Shown here: piece by piece, positions 35,301-48,070 of the stretch | Position numbering within the stretch: position 1 is the first letter of the stretch | Layout of the letters: the number at the start of each line of letters is the position of its first letter | Assembly (NCBI GenBank): GCA_002224055.1 | Contig: AZLU01000040.1 | Location: forward strand, 93,316-157,315 | Origin: Pezizomycotina sp. ARF18 | Lineage: Eukaryota; Ascomycota | Length of the DNA: 64,000 nt | Direction of reading: 5' to 3' | Notes under the pieces: model-generated | What the model was told of the DNA's origin: nothing | Seen by the model: the letters and a program-made list of their open reading frames with translations, nothing else | Database searches by the model: none | Made by a program: the position numbers and the translations under genes

Positions 35301-37331
35301 ACAGCTTCCCTTGAATATTACCCCCGCAAATTGCTTCGCACTTTTCCGAGTCATTCTGTTTGAAATTACCAGGGAAAGAGATGTTCAATTTCCCGGTTTG
35401 TTCCCTTAAGTGGAGTGCATGTTCAGTTGAAACTTGAGGTGACGGGAGTTAAACGTAGGATGAGAGAGATCGGATAGTCTTGGGTATCCGGTAGTTGGTG
35501 GAGAAACTTCGGACTTTCTTGCAGAATTGAGCAACTGAGGATGGAAAGTCTTGTTTCTTGAATGTTCTATTGATACTTTATAAACATCTTAATGAAAATC
35601 GAACCTTCAGCGGCACTAAAGAGCGAGAAATCTATCGCTTAGATCTTCATTGAAGTATAACGCTGGCTGATAATATAAAATAATAATATGAACCGTTTTT
35701 TCCCCCTAGTAATCGCAAATTTTGACGTTCTTTTATAATTTCGATATCAGTAAACATCATGCAAAACATTTACTATTTGATGAGGTAGAACTCGCAGGTC
35801 AACGGCGAAATCATCTTTCTACTATTTCCCAAGATGATGAGCAGGTTTTTATTTTTCGATCTAAATAGATTGACGTATCCACTCGTCGCAATTTCCCCCC
35901 CCCAATGGGTTCATATCGCCGGATGTTCGGGATTTGCTTGTTGGATTCCACTTTCACGTCTTAGACATTTTTTTTCAACAAAGGAACGGAAGCGCAATTT
36001 CACTAAAACGTGATGTAAAGTGTCTACAAGTCAAAGTATCGAATGAAAAGAGTAGACGCCAATGAGCGAAAGATATTGGACAACGGCTGAATTAATTCTC
36101 GTAATATTAATCAAGAAAATGCTAACGCTCGATACAGGCACCCCCACGTTCTAAAGCTCGTAGGATAAAAATTTCCCAATAGAAAAATATTGCCCTGAAT
36201 GTCGTCTGGACTTCTTTACGACGGTGATTACTGTGGAGCCCGTCCGGGACGTCCTAGCGCATGCACGGGAGGGAAACGAAGGAAGAAAGAAAGAACTGCG
36301 CAGGAGAAAAAAAAATAAACTCCCTTCAGCTTCCTTTACTCAATACTAATAAGTCGAGACCCCAGGGAGGTTCTCTTCCATGGTTAGAGCCTGCGGGCGA
36401 CTGAGGGTGAAACGAGAGCGAGACTCACGGCAAAAATACCCTTAGACCCTTGCGTCGAGTTGGGAATTCGCTCAAGTATCGCAACGTTACATTTTCGTGA
36501 ATAAAGTCCCATTCGACTGTTACGATTTGGTCAGGGAAAAACCCAAATCATGTTGTGGGCGCGACAATAAAGAGGGAATTATAGAATTACTGGAGAATAA
36601 ACCATGAAAGTAATAATTAATCCATGGAGTAAATATTGATCTTATCTTGAACAGCTTTCAGTCTAGATTCACTTCGTAGAACTTTACAAGGCAGGTCGTT
36701 ACTGGGATCTATTATAGGATGGCAAATTTTATCTTTTATTTGTGTATTATATTTTTGACAACCATACGGAAAACCCCGGTGGTATACATTTCTTGAAAGA
36801 ACTAAAGCTTGAATATATACAAGCAAAACCCTCATGCTAGCTAATTAAAAGGCAGAAGCGCGCTCAGGAGAATGCATTAGGATACAGGGTAATTTACAGA
36901 AGAAAAAGCTGTACAAATGAAAGTGTGGATTCAGGTTAAAGGAAGTAAGAGATCGCGATCCGAAGAAGCTAGAAGTGGACTATTCATGCAGATTCGTAGA
37001 TAGATAGGGAAAAAAACCCGTATTGAGAGAAATGGCGATATTGTAAATGGACGTAGACCAAACGCGAAAAGACAGTTAACACCGTATTAAAAGAAGAACC
37101 AGCGAAGAAAACACCGTGGGAAATGGAGAAATAAATAAGGACAAAAGACGAAGCCAAAACACCTCAAAAACAAAGAAAAGATACTACTTAAAATATTAAC
37201 CCTCCCTATTTATATTTTCTCGTTATACGTCAACGGCTCCCTGAGCCTCCCTCTGCCTATAGGCTGCCTGGGCCGCTGGCGGCCTTGTGCTTAATCTCGT
37301 TCTGCTCCTCTGCCGAACCTTCCCTTCTTTT
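32353..37331. other. Gene-free intergenic block
   Basis: About 5 kb with only chance-length frames (60-77 codons). A poly-C run occurs near 35897-35905 and a TTTATTTAATTATTAAT-type stretch near 34640. No repeat pair, tRNA or domain was recognised. The bases 37200-37331 are GC-richer and probably form the 3' UTR of the minus-strand gene that ends at 37332. Confidence 0.5.
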
Positions 37332-39417
37332 CTAAGCTCCTAACCTGGGTGCTTTCTTGTCTTCTAGCGTGCTCTCGTCCACCTCCGGAATCGGGTGCTT
37401 CACGTCCCGTGCGTAATACGAATAAGTAGTCGGGTCGATAGCAGCAGGATGCTTAATATCGCCGGGCGGCTTCGGGAGCGGCGTATTTGGCGGGCCGCTC
37501 CTTAGGCCCGCTACTTTCGCCTCCTCTATAAAAGATGAAGAAATAGAATTTGTTCCGTTCCCGTTGGGCTCATAGTGTCTAACCACCGAGTATTTCTTCG
37601 GTTTCGATCTCCTCCGCTTTCGGGCTCGGTGTCATCGTCTTCTTTTGTTCTAGTAAGATTCCGTGCGAAGTCGGCGGCATCGGAAAAGCGATTTTCATGT
37701 CTTTACACGTTGGGGAGTCGGGCTCGTCGCCGCCGTAGTATTGCTTCTTTTCTATAGTTGGGATGACTTGGTCGTACTCTGGAGGCGGTGTTGAGTCGAT
37801 AGGTGCGACGGGAAGGGGGCGTGTTGCGTACGGCTTTGTAGCAGACGGTATCGCCATCGGTGTCGTCTTGAGAGGGTGCATGTATTTACTTGCGGGGAAC
37901 TGACGAGATTTATGGTTCGTCTGAATCGACGACGCGCCGGAAGCCGAACTTACGAGCGTTGAAGTGGTAGATTGAAAAGTTGCGCGGGAGGCGGGTTGCC
38001 TAGATAGTCCCATTAGCGAGGGGTCGAGAGATTCAGTACGGATGATTGGCGACCTTGTCGACGGCTGAGGCGGCATCTGCGGTAGTCCTGCAGCCCTTAG
38101 CGGGTGCTTGGTCTTAGCGTCGTAATCTCGGACAGCGTGGTCGGCGTCCAACTCTAGCAGAGCATTGCGCTCCAGTTTTAGTTGCTGGATTTTCTCTTCA
38201 AGCTGTCGCTGCCGCTCTAATAGGTCATCGTATTTCGGTTGTTGGGGCGGAACGACGTTGTTTGATACCGAGCGTGGGATGTGTTCTGAAATAGATGAAG
38301 TTAGTAATTGCGTGGTAACAAAAAAATAAATATATAATTTTTGAAAGGGAGAACGTTTTGGTGTATTTTATTTTCCTTACCTCGATGCACCGACTCGTTT
38401 CCGACAGAAACCGAGCTTGGTGTATTCGACGGAGGCGGTGTCGGCAGAGGAGCTGTAAACTGCGAAGGGGTAGTGGACGTCCTCTGCAGCTGCTGTTTCC
38501 AGTGCTCTTAGGCTTAGGCTTCGACGTCGATGATGGCTGCGGCGTCGGTATCGTGCTCGGTGTCAATTTCGACCTGTTACCCCATTTGAATAGCTTGCTC
38601 GCCATTACATCCGCAACGCTGACGCCATGGCCCATTTTGCGCTCCTCGGGGTATATCCCGAAGACGTCCTCGAGGACGTTAGTATCGCTGCTCTTCTTCT
38701 TATGTCGGCCGCTGCTACCCTGCGAAGCAGAATCGTAGACGCTGGCGGCTGCGCCGCCGGCGGAATACGGCATCATCTCGCCGCCCGACGAACTCGTGCC
38801 ATTCGAGTAAGATGAGGATAGGGTGTCCGTTGACAGCGCTCCGGGCATGTGGTGCCGAACATGACTGTGTATGGCGTGGTGACCCCGGTGATTCCGGGAT
38901 GGTGTTCCATTTTGGAGGATTTAGATGTGGAGGAGGAGGATTTGATAGACGAAGCGTAGACGGGAGAAGAAAGAGGAGTCGGGATCCGAACACCGTACCG
39001 GAAAGAGGGTACGGAAGGCTTCGGGGCGGCTACGTAGGATGTTCTGACGGTAGAAGTGGAAGGGTAGTTATTTAGGTACGGTTCCGAGGAATCAGAGGCT
39101 GTCGATATTAAAGAAGGAGCGGACTCTAAGCGAGAAGAGGCGTTATTACTGTCAATACCAGAGCCACCGCTGCAGTTTGATCCTATAACACTGACTTCCT
39201 GCCGACTGTTGTAACGGCAATCACCGTTGTTAATTTCGTAATGAGGATAATCGTTCGAAGATGCAACGGGGTAAACGGTTGTGGTGATAGCGAGGGTATG
39301 CTTCTTGAGTGAGGATAACGAGTGGCTCTTAGGCGTCGAAGATTTTGTAAAATTGCTGAAAAACGGATTCCTTGATATCATCGGCGGAGGGGACCAGGTC
39401 GAGATATATCTTGCCAT
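37332..39417 (-). CDS. Long Ser/Pro-rich protein with short coiled coil, unknown function
   Basis: Codon-biased, GC-rich and continuous in sense from ATG 39417 to a TAA at 37332-37334, but spread over three frames by single-base shifts (near 38830, 38490 and 37590). The N-terminal 190 residues are Ser/Thr/Tyr-rich. The middle has GRHKKKSSDTNVLEDVFGIY, PEERKMGHGVSVADVMASKL and FKWGNRSKLTPSTIPTPQPS, the most conserved-looking part. An intron at about 38380-38287 (GTAAGG...TTTCAG) is followed by a predicted coiled coil (YDDLLERQRQLEEKIQQLKL, 38170-38230). Pro-rich and short acidic segments follow, ending KHPIPEVDESTLEDKKAPRL. There are no transmembrane segments or signal peptide. I do not recognise the family. 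The composition suggests a phosphorylated scaffold or cytoskeleton/polarity-type protein, but that is only an inference. Confidence 0.8.
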
Positions 39418-42400
39418 TCTACTATAAAGCCCTTTCCTTTATACCTTGGTGTTCCTTGCTTTTCTTATTATTATTTTCTCCTCTCCAGACCCACTTATAT
39501 AGACCCCCACGTGTCTTGTCTCTCTCTTATACTTTCTTTGCCTTTTAATGTTTTTAAGGGTGTATAGTCAATATATGTGATCACAAAGTCGAGACTCTGG
39601 ACGACCTGAGGAGGTGGTGTGGTTGCGTTTATATGCTAATATCGGTTTCACTGCTCTTTCGGTGAAATATGAAAGCGTAATAGTCCCCACTCCCCAAAGA
39701 AAAAATAAATACGTTCACCTCGGCGGGGGCAAAGGGGAATATAAAATCCGTTAAAATCTAGAGAGTTTGTAATGATAATGGAGGGCTAAGGAATCAATCA
39801 AAATTAATATATAAAGTTATTATTAAACAGAATATTATGATTATTATATTATTGAAATTAGAAATATTACGGGAGAAATCATATAACACAGGAAGTACTT
39901 ATATCAATCAGAATGAAATACGAAAAGAAAAGCCAGAGAAGTACTTAGAAAAGTAAATGGGAAAATTCCGAGTCTCGCTGTCCAGAGCCCGAGGTTTTGT
40001 ATTCTCCTCGAACTTCTTTCGCCTCAGAAGTCTTTTAAGCCATGCCACTTTATCCTCCGCTACAGCACTCCAGCAATTAAGAGACACTTGAGACGGCCTG
40101 TCCGCCATATTGCGGTCATCTTTTCTTTTCTTCTTCAGTGATTGAGAATCAGGCCATATTTACACAATTATTTCGTCTTTTGTTTTTCTTTCTTTTTTTC
40201 TTGCCTTGCTTCACTGCGTAGCTGCTCAGTTTTTTTTGCTGCTGAAGTCCTCAGAGAAAAAAAAGTAGATTAGAGGGAGATATGGAAAAAGCAAGTATTT
40301 CGTTCTATATCGTCGTTATCTTATAGGCCAATAAGGAATAAGCAAGTATAGCGAAAGAGAAAAAAGAAACGAGCAAGGACTACCGAGTGCAATTGGTGTG
40401 GAAAAAAAAAAAAACCGAGAGACGAAAAAGCGTGCCTAGGTACGTACCGATTCATTCGTATCTGGTAAATCGAACCTTGAAGGAATACTTGCTGGCGGCC
40501 GCCGTTCTTCGTCCAGGCTGCGATGTTTTGCTCGTACGTAGCGGTTACCTTTCTTTATTATCATTTGTTCATCATTTGATCTCTAGGAAACTGCGATACA
40601 TTCTTAAAAGGCGGTATTATACATCGCGATTGTCTTTAAGGTCCTTTACCAGTAAACAGTATGCTAATCTCGACCCTAGCTCATCTTTAAGCCATGTTCG
40701 TGTTCTGTTCTGTAAAATACCGTTAATTCTTGTTATTGGGGCGCCCAGTTTTTTTTTCTTTGGTGGCGGTTGGCGCTCTGGTAAAGCCTCCTTACTCATT
40801 GACCATTAACAAAAAAGAACTCCACCTCGTCGTGTACTAAATATATTAGAAACATATATATATATACTAGTGTAATTATATTATATTTCCCACTTGTACT
40901 AGCTGTTGCTTAGTGTGACGGTGCGAGCATTAATTTGGTTCTGCGGTCTACGTTTTCTGTGCAAGTCCTTGCCTATCATCAAAAAAAAATATTAAAATAA
41001 AATAAACAAGCAGAAGAATAACTATCCTTTATCTTCGGATTTTGTAGCTTACAAGGTTGATAACTAGACGAGAAAAAACGGCGTTTCAAGCTTTGAAGGG
41101 AGTTTCTTTCTCGCGAAAGGTCTGTACTAACAAGAATTATTCGTTTTTGCCGACCAACGAACCCCGATCGCGAGTTAGTTGTTAGTTCAGTGGAGCAACT
41201 ATTCAGCGATCCCCCAAGATGTTATGTTTCTAGTGAAGACGCAAGGAGTAAAACACGCCTTTCTCTTTCCTTTCCTTGGATTACAGGATTTCTTTTGCAA
41301 TCCTTGCCAGTTATATGTCTAGTGTTACTCGCTTGCCGCAACGTCCAATGCAACACCTGTGGTTACTTACCTGTTGCTAATACATGCAGCAACAAAAACA
41401 AGACACTGTCATTGACATTTACCATTAGAGCTCGAAATAGTGATTTCGGAGAACTCGGGACTACGTATAAACTTTATTCCATATTTTTTTGACAGTGTGC
41501 CGGATGACCCAATGTTCATTTTGTGACAAGGAGACATGTTTTCTCTCTCGGTCGTTGCGTCCCGTTATCTCGCCTTTGTTATTATAAAACCGTTCGTTAT
41601 ATATCTTACTCCAATACTTTAAAATTCTGAGCAGACCCGGCCGACAGAAATATATTTCCCAATAAGGAAAGGCTCAAGACGGAAAAGATTTCCTCGGTCC
41701 AAGAGCACCAGGGGGGATATTCCTTATCTCTTAGCCATTATTGTGCACGCCGTAATCATCAGGAAACAACCCCATGCCCGTTCAGAGAAGAAGAAAATTT
41801 CGAAAGAGGGTAAATCCTGGAGGGAGAGAAATTATAGATAAAAATTTAATTTAGTCCCTTTGCGAAAGATTTTCGAGGATGTTTTTCTTTGTGGAGGCCT
41901 GGACTTATTGCGCGAAAGGGACGAACCGAGGTCATGATCATGGGCGACCGCCCTATTTTTTTTTTTTTTCCTCTTTTCCTTCATGAATGGTCCCCGGTGA
42001 ACGCCGATTTAACCTTGTCAACCGTCCGCCATTAAACGGTTTTTTGCCAAGGACTTTCGCGATCCATATTGTAGTGTTTCCCCCACTCTTTTAAAGCCTT
42101 CGTTTTTGATTTCCCTCTATACGACCTTCTATTTAGAATTCACGATAGTCTGCGGGATCATGGATCCACTAGCGGCGATTAGTATTTTTGAGGGCAACTT
42201 TATTTCCTCTCCGCTGGATCCTTCTCAGCCTCTTCTTGGATTGTACCTGCTTTCCTCCCCTGAACATCTCGAGATAAAAGCCGAACCATTAGATGGACTA
42301 GCGGTCTGTTGCTTGTTATCCACGTAAGGAATAGCTTTACATATAAATATGCTCTCTCTCGTACGGAGATTTCATTTTTTCTTCCTGTCGAAATCTCGGC

Positions 42401-45269
42401 GATCAAAGATCGAAGGGTGGAGCTTTTTCTCTTAAGATCATGAAAGGTTGAAGGGAAGGAAAAATTCAGCAAAGGGTGTTTTGTCAAAATACTCACCGGC
42501 CTAAGGCGAAAAAAAAAAAGGAAAAGGCTGAAGATATCTCTTCTTTGCTTTACGTGGATGGCACCATATAGCATTAGCCTCCCAGCTTCATGGAGCTCGC
42601 CTTGTGCGCCACGATTATTTAGCAGCAGTAAACGAGATACTTGAAAATTGGCGTCCGGAAGGAAAGGAGATGATGGAGTGTCTCCCTTGACCTATAGCTC
42701 TGTCATATTATCACCAAATCAATGCCTCTAGAACTCTCAAAGACAACACGGCAAGAGAAACGGTTTACTTTACTAGCGGAGAGGTAATAATTATTGTGAA
42801 GTATGATCGTGAGGGTCTTGCAGCTATCGGTGTACTAAACTGGAAAAATGCAAGCAACAGCCGCTCATATTCAAGGTTTAAGAGTCGCCGTTAGATTTTG
42901 TTATATTTGTTCCCTAATCCTGCCTCCCGAGCGGCCGCCACCTATATACCAAGCTATTTCGGTGCTAAAAAAAAAGAAAGAAAGAAAGGAACAATCCCTT
43001 GAAAAGCAAGGGCAATTGTTAAAACGCTGCGCTAATCCAACCTGTTGAGATGAAAAGCAAGGGAGTCATCTATGGTCGACCCTCTTAAAATATTGTCGTT
43101 TCAATATTGAGATGAAAATTCCAAGGACTCAGACGTATGTAGCATCTTACGAGGCTTTCCTCGCGTTCTGCCTTTATTCGCGTACAGTTTGCTGGCGAAA
43201 GGAAATATAGCTTTTCTTACCCGATAATATCGATATTATTATTCAAACAAAATAAAATTAATCACCGGGAGGCAATTTGAGTAAACTTCGTTTAAGCTCC
43301 CCAGTTTGTTTATTTCGTTGAAAATCTTGGTCACGATATTTAAATCGTTGAATTGAGTATTTAACCGTTGGATGTAACTACAGTAAAATTATTATTATGA
43401 GATATTTATCCATTTGCCGAATCATTATTATTATTTCCAATGTTTTTACTTTCTCTGTTTCTTAAGCCTGACAAGGAAAAAAAAATTAATACAAGAAATA
43501 TTTTTGGACTTCGATTTAATCTTCGCTTTCTGTGACATGCATTGGAGATCACAGACGTCTCTAGCACAAGCAAGAGTATCACACGCTTACTGCTATTCTT
43601 TCTAGCTCTGGTTTAGCGGAGCTGATACCCGTTCATCCGATCGATATATTTCTGGGGTTTCATGAATTGACGTTAACCAGACATGAAAATAACACTTCGA
43701 TAATATAGTGCTAGTACTTCCTAGGATCAGATAGTAATATAACATCGCGTGCGCATACCTAACCTCTCGCCTTCCAGGGAACAATACCAGGCAAGAAGGA
43801 GGAAACACGTATCGCAAATGCTTTTCGCAAAAAACGTGTTGAACCCTTGCCAGGCTGCTGGTACGGATACAATATCACAGTTTTATAACGTTAAAGACAT
43901 CAGGGATTGTTCTCGTTATTATCTCCTATTAGGAGGCAGAAAACTGTAGTTACGCGGTATTTGAAAGATATTAACTCTTAGTCGGAAGTTCTGCTAGGAA
44001 ACGTTAAATAACAAATATCTGAAACGAACAAGAAAAAAAAAACCGAAACACTTCCCACAAAAAAAAAACATGTAGATGATCCCCTTGCTTGATTTAATTG
44101 CGTGACTTCCTGATATCGTTAAGCAGGGCCTTGTCAGCTTTTAGTTTCGTGAATTTTCAAACTCCAATCTTTTGGAGAATGTCGTTGTCATCTATCGTGC
44201 GGAAATACCATCGGATTTCGAGGTCGGCTCTATGCTCTCCAGAATTTGACTCCTTTCGTTCTATTAATATCAAAGTACGCCATCTCAGCTCTCGAAACGC
44301 TGAAAGGTTTATTATTCACTGGCTTTGACACGTTCCCGCGATGTTGTCGTACCTTTTGTCAGAACTTCACGGCTGACCGGCGAATCGAGTGGATACTTCG
44401 AGGCGAAGCCCGGGTCTATCGATATTGATTTATTTATAATTGAAGATATACCGAGTCCTTGGTATATATATACAATCCTTCAGTGCCTAAAATCGAAAAA
44501 ACTTCGCTACCATTATAGGGCCATCTACTGAGAAAACGTATATAGTGGAAGCGGGATACCATTCTTCAAGCGAGAGTGTGGGGATAGAACGCAATCGTCG
44601 GTCTCAATCGCTTTCCATTTGCCAGCAAGCGAGAGAAAAGGACCCGGTTGAATATCCTGAGAGTAACTGATCGCAAATTGCCGTTACTTCGGCTTGAATA
44701 GAGACAGTGTAGTCAGCGTCTTAATGAATTCACTACTAATTATCACTAACTCTCGAGCCTTATTTGAGTTTTAAAAGAGCGAAAATGTATATAATGAGGC
44801 TCTCCTCGGTACTACGTAGAATGGACGGATGCCAATGAATAACTCATTAGACACTTCATCACTTGTCGTGTTTTGTTCATAAGCCACTTACCACTGTAAG
44901 GCGGTATAGGAGGGATAATGACTCTATACCACCCTCGTGTTTGCGTCTCATTGGGGAGAAATTGAAACTGAGTTCGCCAGATGTCAAAATTGTAAAAATA
45001 TTGTTTTTCACAGGACACGATTTACAGTTCTGGACCAGCAAAGTTCAGACAACATGGAAGTCAATATTATATGCGTTTTTCTTTTTAAACTTTGGAAAAT
45101 GACTCTATTAAAATATAGAAATTCTCTTTCCCTTCAAGAAGTTCGTCAAATGACACCTTGATCGTTCGAGGCTTTAGCATTGGGAAAACAAAGATCGTCC
45201 CGGTCTTTTGACATATATAGACATTCATTTAAGAATTAGAACGAAGCAATAAATAATCTCAAGCGAACA
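39418..45269. other. Intergenic block, no supported gene
   Basis: About 5.8 kb. Upstream of the minus-strand gene lies a T/C-rich leader (39420-39540), plausibly its 5' UTR or promoter. The longest frames, 40387-40809 plus (140 codons), 42200-42574 minus (124 codons) and 41190-41492 plus (100 codons), have no domain and include homopolymer translation. A TATATATATATA stretch occurs at about 40853-40864. No repeat family was found. Confidence 0.45.
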
Positions 45270-48070
45270 ATGCCAATAATAACGGCGGCAGAGCTTGATC
45301 GGATGGCGCAGGAAGGCGGCTGGTGGCAGTCGAAACAGGCGTCTGGGCTCACCATGCCCCCACCTCCGGGGCGCCGCTTTGGCCCCGGCGGCGGAATCTG
45401 CTCCATGTCTCCACCCTCAGATGGTATCTATGACGGCGACGACGACGCTACGGACATAGACAACGATAGGAACCGCAGCGGCAGGAATCCCATTATTAAG
45501 ACGAGTAAATACGGTTCGGGAGGTAACGAGGCGTTAACGGCCGGAGTCCACGACCACCTCGAGAAGGATCCGTGGGTGTTGGTCCTTTGCCGAATATAGC
45601 TTTTCCGGAATGGCCATTGTCCAAGGAAGCAATCTGCACGGCTTTTGGCGATGCGCCCCTGGTTTCTACCGGCAGGCACGCCGCGTCTACGAAAACGTTC
45701 ACGCCGCAACTGCAGCCTTCTTCTACGTCTAAGCTCTACAAGATTGAAGGGAAAAGACAGCTGCCTGGGAGGCAAGTAGCGTAGCATTTTTTTTCCCTGT
45801 TCGGATAAGAAGAAAGAAAATGAAGCACCTACGCATTGATTCTCGTCTAACGCGAGTATTTAGATATCCGTCGCCGTCGCCGTCGCCGTCTCCGTCGCCG
45901 ACGCCGGAGTACCGCTTGGATTCCAACCCCACACCGGGTCTTCAGCAACGCCCGCGATCTATTCATCTAAAAACCCGTTTGATTTGCTCGAGCTCGCCAG
46001 TTATAATGCTATCCCGACGGGAAAGAGCAGCGCAAGCAGCCTAAAAAAGACGTACAGAAGGAGCCTCAAAACGTACCAAACGAAACCTTGAAGACGTCCA
46101 AGAATCCTTACGATCTAATCAGCGGTGATAACAACCCTATGGAGGACGAACAGAATCGATTTCCTCAAAACAATCAATAAACGAAACGAACCAGCAACCA
46201 GACACCAATTGGGGAAGAACTATGCTGCCGTTAGAGCTGCTCGATCAGAAATACGCCTCGCATATGCAAAGGGAAGGTACGCAGGACGATAAACCTAGAG
46301 CGGAAGTAAAGCAACTACAAAATTCCGTGAGAGCTCAACAGGCGATACTGAAAGATCATCAGCCACAGATAAATGGACCGACGCAGCAGGAAACAATAGG
46401 CGCCAGTGAAAAAGTGAGGGAAGAAGAGGATTTGCGAAGGGAACAGGTGAGGCGTTTACTCGCCGAGCAACAACGCAAACAACATAGCAAAAAGAAAGAG
46501 CAAGAGAGGCAATTGAGGAAAGCCAGAGAACAAGAGCTACAGCGACAGAAGGCGAAAGAAGAAGAAATACAACGGCAGAAAGATCGACAAGAAAAGAGCA
46601 AAAAAACCTTAAAACAAAGGAGAAATTCCCTGCTGGTGCTGACGCTGCTGTAAAAAATGATACAACCATCGCCGTGGGTTTGCAAAATTCCGCTTCTTCG
46701 TCTGTTCATAACGGAGAACAACGGATTCAAAAGGAACAGAAACCGAAGCAGAGAGCCACCGTTGCTCATAATCCTACTTTGACTACTACTATTGGTACTC
46801 CCGTTGGCGCAGTAGTCAAGAATATCCCCTCCGCTGAAATCTTACAAATCTCGACTCATGAGGGAGGCCAGATATGCGAACGTTACGAAAAGCATACAAA
46901 TAGCCTTCTGAGAAGAAAATCGGCCTCGAAACCTCCGGCGACGCTGGCAAAGAATAGGCCTTCGCCTAATCCCAAATTCACATTCGAAAAGGAAGTCGCC
47001 CTGCACCAGAAAATGGAACCACCAAGCAAAACTACGGCCGACGAGCCCGTCGTCCTAAGTACCGTGAAACCGTTGAAATCAGAAATGTTGCGCAATATTC
47101 GCTGCATAGGATAAGCTTGGGCGATGTAAATATCGCTGAGCTCGTGAAGGCGTCTATGACCTCTGCGACGTCGCAAAAACCTGATTCTTCAAAAAGATGC
47201 CAATCCGCAGAACAATCGGATGCCGAAACCACGCCGCGCGTGCCGGATAACTCTCCCGCACAGTCACCACCAAAGTCCACGCCTCTTTTGCTGAAAAGGA
47301 AGATGTTCGATAAGGCCTATAAAGAGCTGAAAAAGGAACAGGATCTGCTCCCAAGACTACCGGTCCCCAGAGACTTGTCAAAGCACCAACAGGAACAGCT
47401 GAAGGTCATGAAACAATTGCGCGAAACGCTCGACATTGAAAAAGGCACCCAAAGTGTGAAGAATTCAATAGCGACGGGAGAGAAAGATGAAGATATAAAG
47501 TCTCGTAGGCGGATACTTGATATGGACGACTACCGTGCTTGCAAAAACGAGGACGAGGACGCCAAAGAAACTTATATAAAGCCTCCTCCGAAAGACGTTG
47601 TTTCTGTTGAAGTCCCAAAGGGAAAAGTCGCAAAAATCGTCGACGCTATTAAGAAAAGCGCGAGCCGTAAATTAATCCCGTCACGGACGTCGAGAAGGGA
47701 AACAATTCGTCAAATTTGAAGAGAAGAGTCGATTCGCCGAAACCCGCACAGCCTTCGCCTCTTGTTGCAAAAACGCCGCCGCTGCAGGTAAGAATATTTT
47801 AAGCGAAACCCGTCGGAGAAGACCGCCGTCGACTCAACACTCCAAAAGCGCGTGCAGAAAATGAAAGAGTCCTCCTATGTTACCATTAAACCTGAATGGA
47901 AGGACGTGAGCGAAGACGGCGAAGGCGATGATGGCGAATTCGAGGAGGTCGACATTAGCGAGGGTGAGAAGGAGCTCGCCGACTGGGACGTGGTCGATGA
48001 GGACGTCGAGGAGGAATGGGAGGACGGAAAGGTTTCGTTAGATACGTTGGAGAACGTGTCGTATTGGTAA
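45270..48070 (+). CDS. Large disordered protein with charged coiled coil and acidic C-terminus
   Basis: Coding composition runs without a break from ATG 45270 (MPIITAAELDRMAQEGGWW) to TAA at 48068-48070 but alternates among frames, with at least six single-base shifts. Order: acidic/Gly-rich N-terminus ending HLEKDPWVLV then GPLPNIAFPEW; a (CGTCGC)-type codon run giving PSPSPSPSPSPTPEY; two related short motifs, SSKNPFDLLELASY and SKNPYDLISGDNNP; a Glu/Arg/Gln coiled coil of about 90 residues (46400-46620); a Lys/Pro-rich linker; a helical stretch (FDKAYKELKKEQDLLPRLPV, KQLRETLDIEKG); and a very acidic tail with ELADWDVVDEDVEEEWEDG ending ENVSYW. There is no membrane span. DPW- and NPF-type motifs are known ligands of endocytic adaptors and EH domains, so a trafficking role is possible but unproven. 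I do not recognise the family. Confidence 0.8.

Noticed and set aside
40387-40809. 140-codon plus frame
   Set aside because: Basic, homopolymer-derived ends (poly-Lys and poly-Phe) and no similarity; treated as chance.
46295-46769. Minus-strand Leu/Ser/Phe-rich frames of 124-136 codons
   Set aside because: Antisense of the Glu/Arg/Lys coiled coil; no codon or splice support of their own.
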